In this document: one piece after another, positions 1 to 10,234 of the stretch
Position numbering within the stretch: the stretch's first letter is position 1
Layout: each line of letters opens with the position of its first letter
NCBI GenBank assembly: GCA_021107945.1
Contig: JAIORV010000038.1
Span: 1-60,919 of the forward strand
Reading direction: 5' to 3'
Origin: Vulcanimicrobiota bacterium
GTDB taxonomy: Bacteria; Vulcanimicrobiota; JAJTBE01
Length of the DNA: 60,919 nucleotides
Notes under the pieces: generated by a model
The model's input: only the letters and a program-made list of their open reading frames with translations
Databases searched by the model: none
What the model was told of the DNA's origin: nothing
Translations under genes and position numbers: made by a program

Positions 1-2624
1 GCCGCCGCAAATGTGCCGTCGCCGTTTCCAAGAAGCACAGAAACATTGTTATCGTTATCATTGGCGACTGCAATGTCAGAATCGCCGTCGCGGTTAAAAT
101 CGCTTATCGCTAAGTTCCGAGGGTCGTCTCCCGCGGCATAATTTACCGCTGCCTGAAATGTGCCGTCACCGTTTCCAAGAAGCACAGAAACATTGTTATC
201 GTTTTCATTGGCGGTTGCAATGTCGAGGTCGCCGTTTCCGTTAAAATCGCTTAATGCTACAGCCTTAACCCCGTCCCCCACGGCATAATTTACCGCCGCC
301 TGGAATGTACCGTCGCCGTTTCCAAGAAGCACAGAAATATTGTCGGTGTCATTATTAGCGGCTACAATGTCAGGGTTGCCATCGCCGTTAAGGTCGCCTG
401 TCGCCACGCAGTAAGCCTGTTCTCCCACTGCATAATTGACCGCCACCTGGAATGTACCATCGCCGTTTCCAAGAAGCATAGTAACATTGTTATTGATACG
501 ATTAGCTACTGCGATATCTTGCTTGCCGTCGCCGCTAAAATCGGCTGTCGTTATGCCATAAGGACCGTCTCCCGTGACATAATTTACTGCCGCCCCAAAT
601 GTGCCGTCGCCGTTTCCAAGAAGAATAGAAGCATTGTCAGAATCATAATTTGAAGTTGCAATGTCAGTGTCGCCGTCGCCGTTAAAGTCGCCTGCTGTCA
701 TGTTGCGAGGTCCTTCTCCTACAGCATAATTTACCGCCGCCTGGAAAGTGCCGTCACCGTTTCCGAGAAGCACAGAAACATTGTCAGATTCATCATTAGA
801 GGCTGCAATGTCAGCGTTGCCGTTGCCGTTAAAATCGCCTGTCGTCACGCTATAAGTTCCGTCTCCCGCGGCATAATTTACCGCTGCCTGGAATGTGCCA
901 TCGCCGTTTCCAAGAAGAATAGAAACATTGTCAGAATTATAATTTGCAGTTGCAAGGTCAGGGTCGCCGTCGCCGTTAAAATCGCCCGTCGTCACGCCAC
1001 GAGGCATGTCTCCCGTGGCATAATTTACCGCTGCCTGAAATGTGCCGTCACCGTTTCCAAGAAGCACAGAAACATTGTCAGAATTCCTATTAGCGACTGC
1101 CATGTCAGTGTCGCCGTCACCGTTAAAATCGCTTGCCGCTATGCTTCGAGGCTCGTCTCCCGCGGCATAATTTACCGCCGCCTGGAATGTGCCATCGCCG
1201 TTTCCAAGAAGAATAGAAACATTGTCAGAGCTTAAATTAGCGACTGCAATGTCAGTGTCGCCATCGCCGTTAAAATCGCTTACTCCCACGCCGCGAGGAC
1301 TGTCTCCCGCGGCATAATTTACCGCAACCTGGAATGTACCGTCGCCTTTTCCAAGAAGCACAGAAATATTGTCAGATTCACGATTGGTTATTGCAAGGTC
1401 AAGGACGCCGTCGCCATTAAAGTCATCTGCCGCTATGCTATAAGGGGTATCTCCTGCCTGGAATTGCTGGGCGGCAATAAAACCCCTGAATCTCGGAGGA
1501 TTGGGTCCTGGTGTAAATGTCGGACTGGGTGAAGGTGAAGATGTAGGAGAAGGTGTGGGAGATGAAGTGGGTGTTGGTGTTGGTATTGGTGTGTATGTGG
1601 GTGATGTGGTGGGAGAAGGTGTGGGTGATGGATCTCCTCCTGTTGTAGTAGTCAGAATTATTCCTCCTGCCCCTGAGATGTACCCGCTATTTTGATTGTA
1701 GAAATGAACACCCCTGAGGATTCTGTTTGTATTTGAATTCTGAGCCGCCCAATTTCCCTTTCCGGTAGTGGTGCGAAGAATAATACCGCCGTCTCCGACT
1801 GACCATCCGTTCAGGGAATTCACGAAGCATATTCCATAAAGATTACTTTGAATTCCTGAAACCTGGGCAGTCCAGGTTGTCCCGCCGTCGGAAGTATGTA
1901 TGATTGCGCCTCCCGCGCCCGATGCCCAGCCTGTCAACGAATCGACAAAAGAGACACTGTAAAGATCCCCGTTGACTCCAGGATTTTGCTGGCCCCATGT
2001 TGTTCCACCGTCGGCGGTGTATAGCGCAACGCCGCTTCCTCCAACAATCCATCCAGTGTTTGAATCGACAAAACATATATCATACAAAGTTGTTGTTACG
2101 CCTGATGTTTGTGAAGACCATATAGCGCCGGAATCGGCGGAATAAAGTATAACTCCGCCGTCTCCAACCGCCCACATATTAGCCCCGACAGCAAAGACGC
2201 TGTGCAGGTTCGAAGATACCTGCCGGGAACTGCCTTCCTTCTCAGACCAGGTTGCGCCGCCGTCTGTGGTGGTAAGAATAGATCCAGAATCTCCCACCGC
2301 GATACCTGTATTAATATCTGTGAAACAAACTCCATTCAGGTTATTTGAGGTTCCGGATGTCTGGGACGCCCAACTGGAACCGGCCTCCGTAGTCTTCAGG
2401 ATAATCCCTTCGTTCCCCACGGTCCATCCTGTATTTTCGCTTGCAAAAAAGACATCGTTAAGATCCTGTGTCGTCCCGGTATTCTGTGATGTCCATCCTG
2501 ACGAAGTGGGTGTAGGAGTAACATCCCCTCCATCGCTACCGCCGCCGCCGCATCCTGCCATAATGGCGATAAGCCAGGTGAAGATGACTACAAAACTCAA
2601 TAATACCCTGAATCTTTTATTCAC
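1..2624 (-). CDS. Lipoprotein with Ycf48-like and FG-GAP (VCBS) repeats, C-terminus beyond window
   Basis: Partial gene reading off the left edge; the frame is consistent from the GTG at 2624 to base 3, where it still reads as FG-GAP repeat (LLGNGDGTF). The GTG follows a GGAGGGTAATATT ribosome site. The N-terminus has a signal peptide ending in a lipobox (MAGC) and then a Gly-rich stretch, so it is predicted to be lipid-anchored and exported. Next come about seven Ycf48/BNR-like propeller repeats (NTGW..G..GTIL.TTDGG), a Pro/Thr/Ser linker, and at least nine FG-GAP repeats with Ca-binding-type DFNGDGD loops, each 49 residues (147 bp). It is a paralogue of the next gene (3087-6140), in the same orientation. 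Probably a surface protein; ligand unknown. Confidence 0.85.
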   Translation of the reverse strand, partial: MNKRFRVLLSFVVIFTWLIAIMAGCGGGGSDGGDVTPTPTSSGWTSQNTGTTQDLNDVFFASENTGWTVGNEGIILKTTEAGSSWASQTSGTSNNLNGVCFTDINTGIAVGDSGSILTTTDGGATWSEKEGSSRQVSSNLHSVFAVGANMWAVGDGGVILYSADSGAIWSSQTSGVTTTLYDICFVDSNTGWIVGGSGVALYTADGGTTWGQQNPGVNGDLYSVSFVDSLTGWASGAGGAIIHTSDGGTTWTAQVSGIQSNLYGICFVNSLNGWSVGDGGIILRTTTGKGNWAAQNSNTNRILRGVHFYNQNSGYISGAGGIILTTTTGGDPSPTPSPTTSPTYTPIPTPTPTSSPTPSPTSSPSPSPTFTPGPNPPRFRGFIAAQQFQAGDTPYSIAADDFNGDGVLDLAITNRESDNISVLLGKGDGTFQVAVNYAAGDSPRGVGVSDFNGDGDTDIAVANLSSDNVSILLGNGDGTFQAAVNYAAGDEPRSIAASDFNGDGDTDMAVANRNSDNVSVLLGNGDGTFQAAVNYATGDMPRGVTTGDFNGDGDPDLATANYNSDNVSILLGNGDGTFQAAVNYAAGDGTYSVTTGDFNGNGNADIAASNDESDNVSVLLGNGDGTFQAAVNYAVGEGPRNMTAGDFNGDGDTDIATSNYDSDNASILLGNGDGTFGAAVNYVTGDGPYGITTADFSGDGKQDIAVANRINNNVTMLLGNGDGTFQVAVNYAVGEQAYCVATGDLNGDGNPDIVAANNDTDNISVLLGNGDGTFQAAVNYAVGDGVKAVALSDFNGNGDLDIATANENDNNVSVLLGNGDGTFQAAVNYAAGDDPRNLAISDFNRDGDSDIAVANDNDNNVSVLLGNGDGTFAA

Positions 2625-3086
2625 AATATTACCCTCCCAGAATTATTTTAATAAAATTAGTAGCATTTAAATTTTAGTTAATTCGTATTAATTCAGACCA
2701 CCCCGGGATTTGGGTGGAGGTTGGTCCCCTGACCAGTCTTGTTATGTTATAAAATCGAGGCTGGAAGCCTCTCCTACAGTTAGAGGTCTGAATAGTTATG
2801 TTATCCTTTTTGATCTGCGGCGAGACGCCGCAACCACCAATCCATATTAACCGGTAGGGGTGGCGTCCCGCCGCCCAAATAACAAGACATTATTTTCGAG
2901 AAATAACCTATATTCATTTTCACCGGCTATCCTCTGCGGACTGCGCGCCTGCCCTGAATTCTGGCTTTCGTCGGGGCAGGGCTTGTTTCAGGGAACTCTG
3001 CGTTAAAAAGCTCTGACATCCGTTATCCGCATATCGGGACTACAGATTCGGGCTCCCTTATCATTTTCCCACTTATTTTTGTGAAA
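2625..3086. repeat. Intergenic repeat mosaic between the two lipoprotein genes
   Basis: No gene is seen. The gap holds a GAGGCTGGAAGCCTC hairpin with CTCCTACAG (about 2757-2780). It also holds a GC-rich R3 element (2815-2876) and a CCTGCCCTGAA...TTTCAGG repeat (about 2950-2990) of a type that also occurs near 18330 and 45630. Confidence 0.6.
2815..2876. repeat. R3 GC-rich inverted-repeat element, copy 1
   Basis: The left arm CTGCGGCGAGACGCCGCA is itself a hairpin. It is followed by CCACC and, after about 20 bp, GGGGTGGCGTCCCGCCGCCC. Full copies lie at 26245-26324 and 35944-36005, and a partial one at 13219-13237. Confidence 0.75.
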
Positions 3087-6000
3087 TCACCGCGCCAGAA
3101 GGATGGTCACATTGTCAGAGTTCTTATTTGCAACTGCAATCTCAGGTTTGCCGTCGCCGTTAAAATCGCTTGCTATCACGCCACTAGGAGCCCCTCCCGT
3201 GAAGTAATCTGCCGTCGCCTGGAATGTGCCGTCACCGTTTCCAATAAGCACAGAAACATTGACAGAGCCAGTATTGGCGACTGCAAGGTCAATGTCGCCG
3301 TCGCCGTTAAAATCGCTTACCGCCACGCAGGCAGTCCCGTTTCCTGCAGCATAATTTACCGCCGCCTGGAATGTGCCGTCGCCGTTTCCAAGAAGCACAG
3401 AAACATTGTCAGAGCTAGCATTGGCGACTGCAAGGTCAGTGTCGCCGTCGCCGTTAAAATCGCTTACCGTAATTCCCATAGGCCCATCTCCCGCGTCATA
3501 ATTTACCGCCGCCTGGAATGTGCCGTCGCCGTTTCCAAGAAGCACAGAAACATTGTCAGAGCTAGCATTGGCGATTGAAAGGTCGGTGTCGCCGTCACCG
3601 TTAAAATCGTCTGTCGCTACACTATAAGGCTGGTCTCCAGCGTCATAATTTACCGCCGCCACAAATGTGCCGTCGCCGTTTCCAACAAGCACCGATACAT
3701 TGTCAGAGAATCTATTTGCAATTGCAAGGTCAGGATCGCCGTCGCCGTTAAAGTCGGCGGACGCTACGCTCAACGGCCCGTCTCCCGCGGCATAATTTAC
3801 CGGCGCCTGGAATGTGGCGTCACCATTTCCAAGAAGAACAGAAACATTGTCAGGGCCAAAATTAGCGGTTGCAATGTCAATATCGCCGTCGCCGTTAAAA
3901 TCGGCAGACGCCACGCTACAAGCCTCGTCTCCCGCGGCATAATTTACCGCCGCCTGGAATGTGCCGTCGCCGTTTCCAAGAAGCACCGATACATTTTTAT
4001 TCAGCTTGTTTGCGGTTGCAAGGTCAAGGTTGCCATCGCCGTTAAAATCAACTGCCACAACGCTCGAAGGCGTGTCTCCCGCGTTATAATTTAACGGCGC
4101 CTGGAATGTGCCGTCACCGTTTCCAACAAGCACCGATACATTGTCAGAGTTATAATTTGCGGTTGCAATGTCAGGGTCGCCATCGCCGTTAAAATCGCCC
4201 GTCGCCACACACTGGGGAGCGTCTCCTGCGTCATAATTTACCGCGTCCTGGAATGTGCCGTCGCCATTTCCAATAAGCACAGAAACGTTGTCAGAAGTAG
4301 AATTGGCAGATGTAATGTCGGTGTCGCCATCGCCGTTAAAATCGGCAGTAGCCAGGCTGTAAGATACGCCTCCCACGTCATAATCTACCGCCGCCTGGAA
4401 TGTGCCGTCCCCGTTTCCAATAAGCACAGAAACATCGGTAGAGTTATAGTTTGCGGTTGCAATATCCGTGTCGCCGTCGCCGTTAAAGTCGGCTACAGTT
4501 GCGCTCATGGGCATGTCTCCCGCGGCATAATTTACCGGCGCCTGGAATGTGCCGTCGCCGTTTCCAATAAGCACAGAAACGTTGTCAGAGCCATAATTGG
4601 CAGATGTAATGTCGGTGTCGCCGTCGCCGTTAAAATCGCCTGTCGTCACGCCACGAGGCTTGTCTCCCGCTGCATAATTTACTGCCGCCTGAAATGTGCC
4701 ATCTCCGTTTCCAAGAAGTACAGAAACATTGTCATCGTTATAATTAGCGACTGCAACATCAGGATCGCCGTCGCCATTAAAGTCGCCTGTCGTTGCCCCC
4801 ATGGGACCGTCTCCCACGGCATAATTTACCGCCGGCTGGAATGTGCCGTTACCGTTTCCAATAAACACAGAAACACTGCCAGAGCTACTGTTAGCGGTTG
4901 CAATGTCATATTCGCCGTCGTCGTTAAAATCGCCTGTAACTGCATCTATAGGGCCATATCCCGTCGTCTGGAATTGCTGAGCGGCAATAAAGCCCGCAAA
5001 TCCCTGTGGTGGAGGCGGAGGATTTGGGCCCGGTGTGTATGTCGGACTGGGTGAAGGCGAAGATGTAGGAGAAGGTGTGGGAGATGAAGTGGGTGTTGGT
5101 GTTGGTGTGTATGTGGGTGATGTGGTGGGAGAAGGTGTGGGCGTTGGGTCTCCACCTGTTGTGGTAGTCAACATCATTCCTCCTGCCCCTGAGATGTACC
5201 CGCTGTTTTGATTGTAGAAGTGAACACCTCTGAGGACTCTGTTGGTATTTGAATTCTGAGTCGCCCAATTTCCTTTTCCGATAGTGGTGCGAAGAATAAC
5301 GCCGCTGTCTCCAACTGCCCATCCGTTCAGGGAATCCACAAAGCAGATTCCATAAAGAGTACTTTGAATTCCTGAAACCTGGGCAGTCCATGTCGTTCCA
5401 CCGTCGGAAGTATGTATGATTGCGCCTCCCGCGCCCGATGCCCAACCGGTCAACGTATCGACAAAAGAGACACTGTAAAGATTCCCGTTGACTCCCGGAC
5501 TCTGATGGCTCCAGGTTGTCCCACCGTCGGCAGTGTATAATGCAATGCCGCTTCCTCCGACAATCCATCCGGTGTTTGCGTTTACAAAACATACATCATA
5601 TAAAGTTGTTGACACGCCTGATGTTTGTGAAGACCATGTGGCGCCGGAATCTGCAGAATAGAGTATAGCTCCGCCGTCTCCAACCGCCCACATATTAGCC
5701 CCGACAGCAAAGACGCTGTGCAGGTTCGAAGATACCTGCCGGGAACTGCCTTCCTTCTCAGACCAGGTTGCGCCGCCGTCTGTGGTGGTAAGAATAGATC
5801 CAGAATCTCCCACCGCGATACCTGTATTAATATCTGTGAAACAAACTCCATTCAGGTTATTTGAGGTTCCGGATGTCTGGGACGCCCAACCGGAACCCGC
5901 ATCCGTAGTCTTCAGGATAGTCCCCTCATTCCCGACGGTCCATCCTGTGTTCTCACTTGCAAAAAAGACATCATTCAGATCCTGCGTTGTACCTGTATTC

Positions 6001-6140
6001 TGTGATGTCCATCCCGAGGAAGTAGGTGTGGGGGTTACATCCCCTCCACCGCTACCGCCGCCGCCGCATCCTGCCATAATGGCGATAAGCCAAATGAATA
6101 TGACTACAAAACTCAATAATACCCTGAATTTCTTGTTCAC
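3087..6140 (-). CDS. Lipoprotein with Ycf48-like propeller and 13 FG-GAP (VCBS) repeats
   Basis: 1017 aa, complete. The start is GTG at 6140, preceded by GGAGGGTGATATT. Residues 1-25 form a signal peptide with lipobox MAGC, then a Gly/Ser and Thr/Pro spacer. Residues about 40-330 carry Ycf48/BNR-like repeats. Residues about 330-375 are a PT/PS-rich linker ending in a proline run. From about 385 to the end there are twelve full and one partial FG-GAP repeats of exactly 49 aa (DFNGDGD, NVSVLxGNGDGTFQ). Such repeats form Ca-binding beta-propellers; the protein is probably displayed on the cell surface. No C-terminal sorting signal is seen. It is closely related to the truncated gene before it, with a 222-bp stretch identical between the two. 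Confidence 0.9.
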   Translation of the reverse strand: MNKKFRVLLSFVVIFIWLIAIMAGCGGGGSGGGDVTPTPTSSGWTSQNTGTTQDLNDVFFASENTGWTVGNEGTILKTTDAGSGWASQTSGTSNNLNGVCFTDINTGIAVGDSGSILTTTDGGATWSEKEGSSRQVSSNLHSVFAVGANMWAVGDGGAILYSADSGATWSSQTSGVSTTLYDVCFVNANTGWIVGGSGIALYTADGGTTWSHQSPGVNGNLYSVSFVDTLTGWASGAGGAIIHTSDGGTTWTAQVSGIQSTLYGICFVDSLNGWAVGDSGVILRTTIGKGNWATQNSNTNRVLRGVHFYNQNSGYISGAGGMMLTTTTGGDPTPTPSPTTSPTYTPTPTPTSSPTPSPTSSPSPSPTYTPGPNPPPPPQGFAGFIAAQQFQTTGYGPIDAVTGDFNDDGEYDIATANSSSGSVSVFIGNGNGTFQPAVNYAVGDGPMGATTGDFNGDGDPDVAVANYNDDNVSVLLGNGDGTFQAAVNYAAGDKPRGVTTGDFNGDGDTDITSANYGSDNVSVLIGNGDGTFQAPVNYAAGDMPMSATVADFNGDGDTDIATANYNSTDVSVLIGNGDGTFQAAVDYDVGGVSYSLATADFNGDGDTDITSANSTSDNVSVLIGNGDGTFQDAVNYDAGDAPQCVATGDFNGDGDPDIATANYNSDNVSVLVGNGDGTFQAPLNYNAGDTPSSVVAVDFNGDGNLDLATANKLNKNVSVLLGNGDGTFQAAVNYAAGDEACSVASADFNGDGDIDIATANFGPDNVSVLLGNGDATFQAPVNYAAGDGPLSVASADFNGDGDPDLAIANRFSDNVSVLVGNGDGTFVAAVNYDAGDQPYSVATDDFNGDGDTDLSIANASSDNVSVLLGNGDGTFQAAVNYDAGDGPMGITVSDFNGDGDTDLAVANASSDNVSVLLGNGDGTFQAAVNYAAGNGTACVAVSDFNGDGDIDLAVANTGSVNVSVLIGNGDGTFQATADYFTGGAPSGVIASDFNGDGKPEIAVANKNSDNVTILLAR

Positions 6141-6274
6141 AATATCACCCTCCAGAATTATTTTGATAAATAGTAACAGTTAAACTTATACCCATTTTCA
6201 CAGGTTATCCTCTACTGACTCCTCGACCCCTGAATTTATTTCAGTGTTCTCTGTGGTGAAGAAACAAATCCATT

Positions 6275-6301
6275 ATCGGGACGGGGACGTCCCTCCTACA
6301 G
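6275..6301 (-). repeat. R2 repeat (CTGTAGGAGGGACGTCCC type)
   Basis: Reads on the minus strand as CTGTAGGAGGGACGTCCCCGTCCCGAT. It lies in the short gap between the lipoprotein and the PilB-like gene. Other copies are at 14428, 17150, 19837, 28130 and 47088, with variants inside 31779-31878 and 32883-32984. Confidence 0.8.
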
Positions 6302-6336
6302 ATCCGACCTCCGACCTCTGACCTCCGGACTTACTC

Positions 6337-8139
6337 TTAGTATGCACCCTCGAGTAAAGTTACTCTCCACACTTCTTCTTCCGTGGTTATACTGTGGGCG
6401 ACCTTTGTCAGAGCATCTTCAAGCAGAGACTGCATTCCGCTTTTTCTTGCAAGCTCGAAAAGCTCTTCCTCTGTGCCGTCTCTTAATATCAATTCTTTTA
6501 CATCATATGTCATAGGGAGCATTTCGAATACGCCTATTCTTCCGTGATACCCGGTCTGGTTGCACTCCTTGCATCCGGCTCCTTTCACAAGCTTGCGGGG
6601 ATTATACTTTATATTATATGTATCAAAAGCATTGTATAATTTAGTGGAAAACATGTATGGCCTCTTACAGGCTTGGCAGACCCTTCGCACGAGTCTTTGC
6701 CCCAGCGTGGCGATACATGTTGCTGTAATAAGGCGGGTATCAACTCCCAGATCTTTCAACCTCATAACTGTAGAAACCGCGTTGTTCGCGTGCACGCTGG
6801 ACAGGACAATATGCCCCGTGAGCGCCGCCTCCATTGCCATTTTTGCAGTGGTAACATCTCTAATCTCTCCCACCATAATTATATCAGGATCATGTCTTAA
6901 AAAAGATCTGAGGGCGGCGTCAAAGCCAAAATCTTTTGCCGGATTAATTTGAGCCTGATTCGCCCCGGGGATGGAGTATTCCACCGGATCTTCAATTGTC
7001 ATGGTCTTTTTCGAGGGATTGTTTAATATCTGTAGTATGCTGTAGATCGTTGTAGTTTTGCCCGAACCCGTGGGTCCCGCTATAAAAATGATTCCATAAG
7101 GCTGTTCAATAACTTTCTGGAATTTTTTAAACACCCTTGGTTCAAACCCCAGTCTATTCAGCGTGAACTGGCCTATCTCCCTGTAATGGATCCTGATGAC
7201 AACACTTTCTCCAAGGATTGTGGGAACAACGGAAACACGGAGATCCAGATCAACCTCGGGTATATATATGCGGCCGTCCTGCGCCTTTCCCGTTTCATCA
7301 AGACGCATCGTTTTTCCCGATTCACCGGAGCGGTTCTTTATTATGTTAACGATTGTGTCATGCAGTTTCTTGTTTTTTCCGTGTTGCTCAAGGATCTTGT
7401 CAATCTTATCGTCGGTTATCAATACCCCGTCAATCCTGTAACGAATAAGCATTTCCTTACGAGTCGGCTCAATGTGAATATCCGATGCTCCCCGCAGGAG
7501 TCCCTGTTTGATAATGGCATCGACAATGGGGCGCATGCCTACGAATTCCCCGGTAAGCTCATCGCCGCCAAGGGTGAACTCCTCAATGCTCATCACTCCC
7601 ACACCGGGAGGCTTACCATAGACCTCCTCGCCGTTATCGTTCTCCTCTTTCTCCTGGCGGATTTTCTCCCTTATTTTCCTGTCATCAAGCTCTTTAAGAA
7701 GTTGTCGAATATCATCCATCAGGGTGATATATTGTTCCTTAATCGTTTTACCTGTGAGATCCTCAACGAATTTAAAAGCACTTTCATCCGCAGGATCAAC
7801 CATCGCCACAACCAACTGCTCCTCATTCCTGTTTATGCAGATAATTTTATTCTTCAACATCTGATCCCGGGTGAGCAGGTTGACAGTTCCTTCATCGATG
7901 AGATCGATCTTCTCCAGAATATCAATCGTCTGATACTTGTTATCAAAAAGCATAGCTTTCGCAAGTAATACCTTATCGCGGCCTATGAACCTGAATAATA
8001 TGTCTTCAACTTCAAGCTCCGTGTTCTCCATAAGCCATTCTATTTCTTTTATCTGGCTTTTTTTAAGAAATCCTCCCGACAGGAGCAAATCAAAGATTGG
8101 AGGTTTTTTGTTTTTTTTGGATCGGAGAAAAAAGTTCAT
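6337..8139 (-). CDS. Type IV pilus / type II secretion assembly ATPase, PilB/GspE family
   Basis: 600 aa cytoplasmic hexameric ATPase that would power pilin or pseudopilin assembly. An MshEN-like N-domain covers about 1-150, followed by a charged linker. The GspE/PilB core has Walker A GPTGSGKT (355-362), an Asp-box-like TIEDPVEY, Walker B HDPDIIMVGEIRD (416-428), and the zinc-binding tetracysteine C488/C491/C523/C526 typical of extension ATPases. The ATG follows AAAGGAATATAAA. No pilin, PilC, PilM or secretin gene is in the window, so pilus versus secretion role cannot be decided. It lies 116 bp downstream of the PEGA protein gene, possibly in the same transcript. Confidence 0.92.
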   Translation of the reverse strand: MNFFLRSKKNKKPPIFDLLLSGGFLKKSQIKEIEWLMENTELEVEDILFRFIGRDKVLLAKAMLFDNKYQTIDILEKIDLIDEGTVNLLTRDQMLKNKIICINRNEEQLVVAMVDPADESAFKFVEDLTGKTIKEQYITLMDDIRQLLKELDDRKIREKIRQEKEENDNGEEVYGKPPGVGVMSIEEFTLGGDELTGEFVGMRPIVDAIIKQGLLRGASDIHIEPTRKEMLIRYRIDGVLITDDKIDKILEQHGKNKKLHDTIVNIIKNRSGESGKTMRLDETGKAQDGRIYIPEVDLDLRVSVVPTILGESVVIRIHYREIGQFTLNRLGFEPRVFKKFQKVIEQPYGIIFIAGPTGSGKTTTIYSILQILNNPSKKTMTIEDPVEYSIPGANQAQINPAKDFGFDAALRSFLRHDPDIIMVGEIRDVTTAKMAMEAALTGHIVLSSVHANNAVSTVMRLKDLGVDTRLITATCIATLGQRLVRRVCQACKRPYMFSTKLYNAFDTYNIKYNPRKLVKGAGCKECNQTGYHGRIGVFEMLPMTYDVKELILRDGTEEELFELARKSGMQSLLEDALTKVAHSITTEEEVWRVTLLEGAY

Positions 8140-8255
8140 TTTATATTCCTTTCTATGTCAATGGGATTAAGATTTATATCTTTCCATTACGACATAACAG
8201 GTTGAATCCCGACTGAATCAATTCCGGTCAAAAAAAGACAATAGTTTTAAATGTC

Positions 8256-9539
8256 TCATTTTTTGGAAATATACTTCAGTATTATTTGATTCAATACAGG
8301 CAGGAATTTATTATTAAAAAGCCTTGCGGCCTCCAGTGCAAGTTTTTCTTCATCAGATGACGGGCGGGAAATTGTCCTTTTTCTTTCAAAGATCTTTCTT
8401 CCGTTTTTATTGTTGTATATTGTCATTTTCCCTTCGATGGGCGATTTTGGCCAGGCCTCATATATAATATACAAATCCGATTGCCCTTTTGCCGAAACAA
8501 ACTCTATCAACTCCTGCCGCTCCAATATTCCCTTTATTTTCCTTGAAAGGTTCGCAGGGTCAATTGCAAATGTCTTTGTGGCAAAGCTTCTGGGTCCCAT
8601 CCTGACACGCTCTTTTACATAGTAGCCCTTGACTTCAAGATAACATTTCACCTTATTGGCTTCGAGCTTGAAATTCCTGACAACTTTACCCGTCCCTTCA
8701 ATGGTAACGCTTTCCTGTTGATACTTGTATCCTTTTTTCTTGATGCCTACCTGGTATTCACCGGGTGCAAGCTCAATTTTTGTCGGGGTCGTACCTTTCA
8801 CCTCGCCATTAATTTCTACCTGCGCCCCCGAAGGTGATGTTGCGACTTCAAGCGTACCTCTTGCAAGCTGGAGATCGCAATTTAATTCATTGAAATCCCC
8901 GGCGTTCAGATTGATCATTTCCTCATAATCTTCATATTTTTCTTTTTTTATTTTAATACTATGCTCTCCCGGCACAAGAAGAATCTTCATCGAGACCGGC
9001 GATTTTCCCATGAACTTATTATCTATATAGACATTGGCATCCCCGGGGGTTGTCTTTATTCCGGTAAAACCGGTAATACGCGAAACAAAGGAGGCTCTGC
9101 GCGATTCCGGGAGCGTTTCCCTGTATGCTCCCATCACCCTTTCCGCGCCTTGTCGTGCATTGTTGACATTATTCATTTTACTTCCCGGAAAAAACCCTCC
9201 GAAGGAGCCTCCGGGACCCATTTTTCCAAGTGCAACTAAAGGAGTTTTACTTTTTGAAATTTTCAAAACCTGTGTGATATATGGAGAATGCCCTGACCTG
9301 TTGAAGTCATAATAAAAAATTGTCAGTGTTTTTTTGCTAATATTGTTTATTTTCCTGAGCGAGATTATATATTGATCGATTCTTTTTCCTATGGCACCCT
9401 TTTCCGGATTGCCCGAGTCGGTAACAATAATAACCCCGTAATTATCAGCGGCGTATAAGTTGGTAATACATGTAAAAAGGAGAAGTGATGTTAAAATGAG
9501 TACCTGGAGAATTCTCCTGTTAGATTTCTGAATTTCCAA
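8256..9539 (-). CDS. PEGA-domain exported protein
   Basis: 427 aa. The likely start is TTG at 9539, preceded by AAAGGA at suitable spacing. A hydrophobic segment (about 11-30) ending in a YAADN-type cleavage site suggests export to the periplasm. Residues about 30-155 are an unrecognised N-domain with a Gly/Phe-rich stretch (GPGGSFGGFFPG). Two tandem PEGA domains follow, about 158-226 and 227-295, with TPGDANVYIDN and SPSGAQVEING signatures. The C-terminal domain of about 130 residues is unrecognised. PEGA domains are usually found on surface or periplasmic proteins; the role is unknown. It precedes the PilB-like gene on the same strand. Confidence 0.75.
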   Translation of the reverse strand: MEIQKSNRRILQVLILTSLLLFTCITNLYAADNYGVIIVTDSGNPEKGAIGKRIDQYIISLRKINNISKKTLTIFYYDFNRSGHSPYITQVLKISKSKTPLVALGKMGPGGSFGGFFPGSKMNNVNNARQGAERVMGAYRETLPESRRASFVSRITGFTGIKTTPGDANVYIDNKFMGKSPVSMKILLVPGEHSIKIKKEKYEDYEEMINLNAGDFNELNCDLQLARGTLEVATSPSGAQVEINGEVKGTTPTKIELAPGEYQVGIKKKGYKYQQESVTIEGTGKVVRNFKLEANKVKCYLEVKGYYVKERVRMGPRSFATKTFAIDPANLSRKIKGILERQELIEFVSAKGQSDLYIIYEAWPKSPIEGKMTIYNNKNGRKIFERKRTISRPSSDEEKLALEAARLFNNKFLPVLNQIILKYISKK

Positions 9540-9997
9540 AATTTTTTCCTTTCAATATAAGCTGTCTTCAGGAAATATTGTCTTGTTATTGGGAGGCGAA
9601 ACGCCCCCCCTACCGGTGGATGCAGCGTCTCCCCGCATAAAAAACGGACTTCATTAATTATAAACAACATAAAACATGACACAAAGTTATCCTCAGTGCT
9701 GAAATCAATTTCGATAAATTGTCGAAGAACCCTTTCTCCCTGGAAATGAGAAGTGAGGGTATCGAAAAACCTAAAAATCTCGTTTGTTGATGGTTGTTAT
9801 TTTACCACAGAGGACAGAGGGCGGTTGCCCTCCGCGGCTCGTATCGGACATTATTTTTTCGATTTACTATAAGCGATAAAGAACGTAGCGCGGGTTTTTA
9901 AACCCGCTAATAATCCCGGACATACCAAAAATACTTTTTAAATATATATACGTCATTGTTTGGGTTGTTGAACGGCAAACAAGTTCGCAAACCTAAA

Positions 9998-10033
9998 GGT
10001 TTGAGCTACGAGGTTTGAGCTACGGGGTTTGAG
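9998..10033 (+). repeat. 14-bp tandem repeat
   Basis: Two full copies of GGTTTGAGCTACGA/G at 9998-10011 and 10012-10025, plus a partial third to 10033. Confidence 0.8.
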
Positions 10034-10234
10034 TAAAAACAACTTCTCCATGTCTTCGTGGTAAAATATTATCTCTCATTTCCTGTTTTTCACCTCTCCC
10101 GTTTCTCCCATGATATATTTATGAGATGTTTATAACAAATTAATCGAATTAAGGAGGATTATTTGTTATTCTATTGAACAAAAAATAATCTTACTACGTA
10201 TATAACCCGGAAGAACGGCAGACTGGCAATTACA

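Noticed and set aside
1-1440. Regular 147-bp repeats as a CRISPR array
   Set aside because: Every unit is in frame with a 49-residue FG-GAP repeat and there are no unique spacers.
3081-3578. Plus-strand 165-codon frame
   Set aside because: It is antisense to the FG-GAP repeats and its regular residues arise from their periodicity; the minus-strand product has clear domains.
7186-7968. Plus-strand 260-codon frame inside the PilB-like gene
   Set aside because: Antisense to the conserved ATPase, no ribosome site, no recognisable domain.
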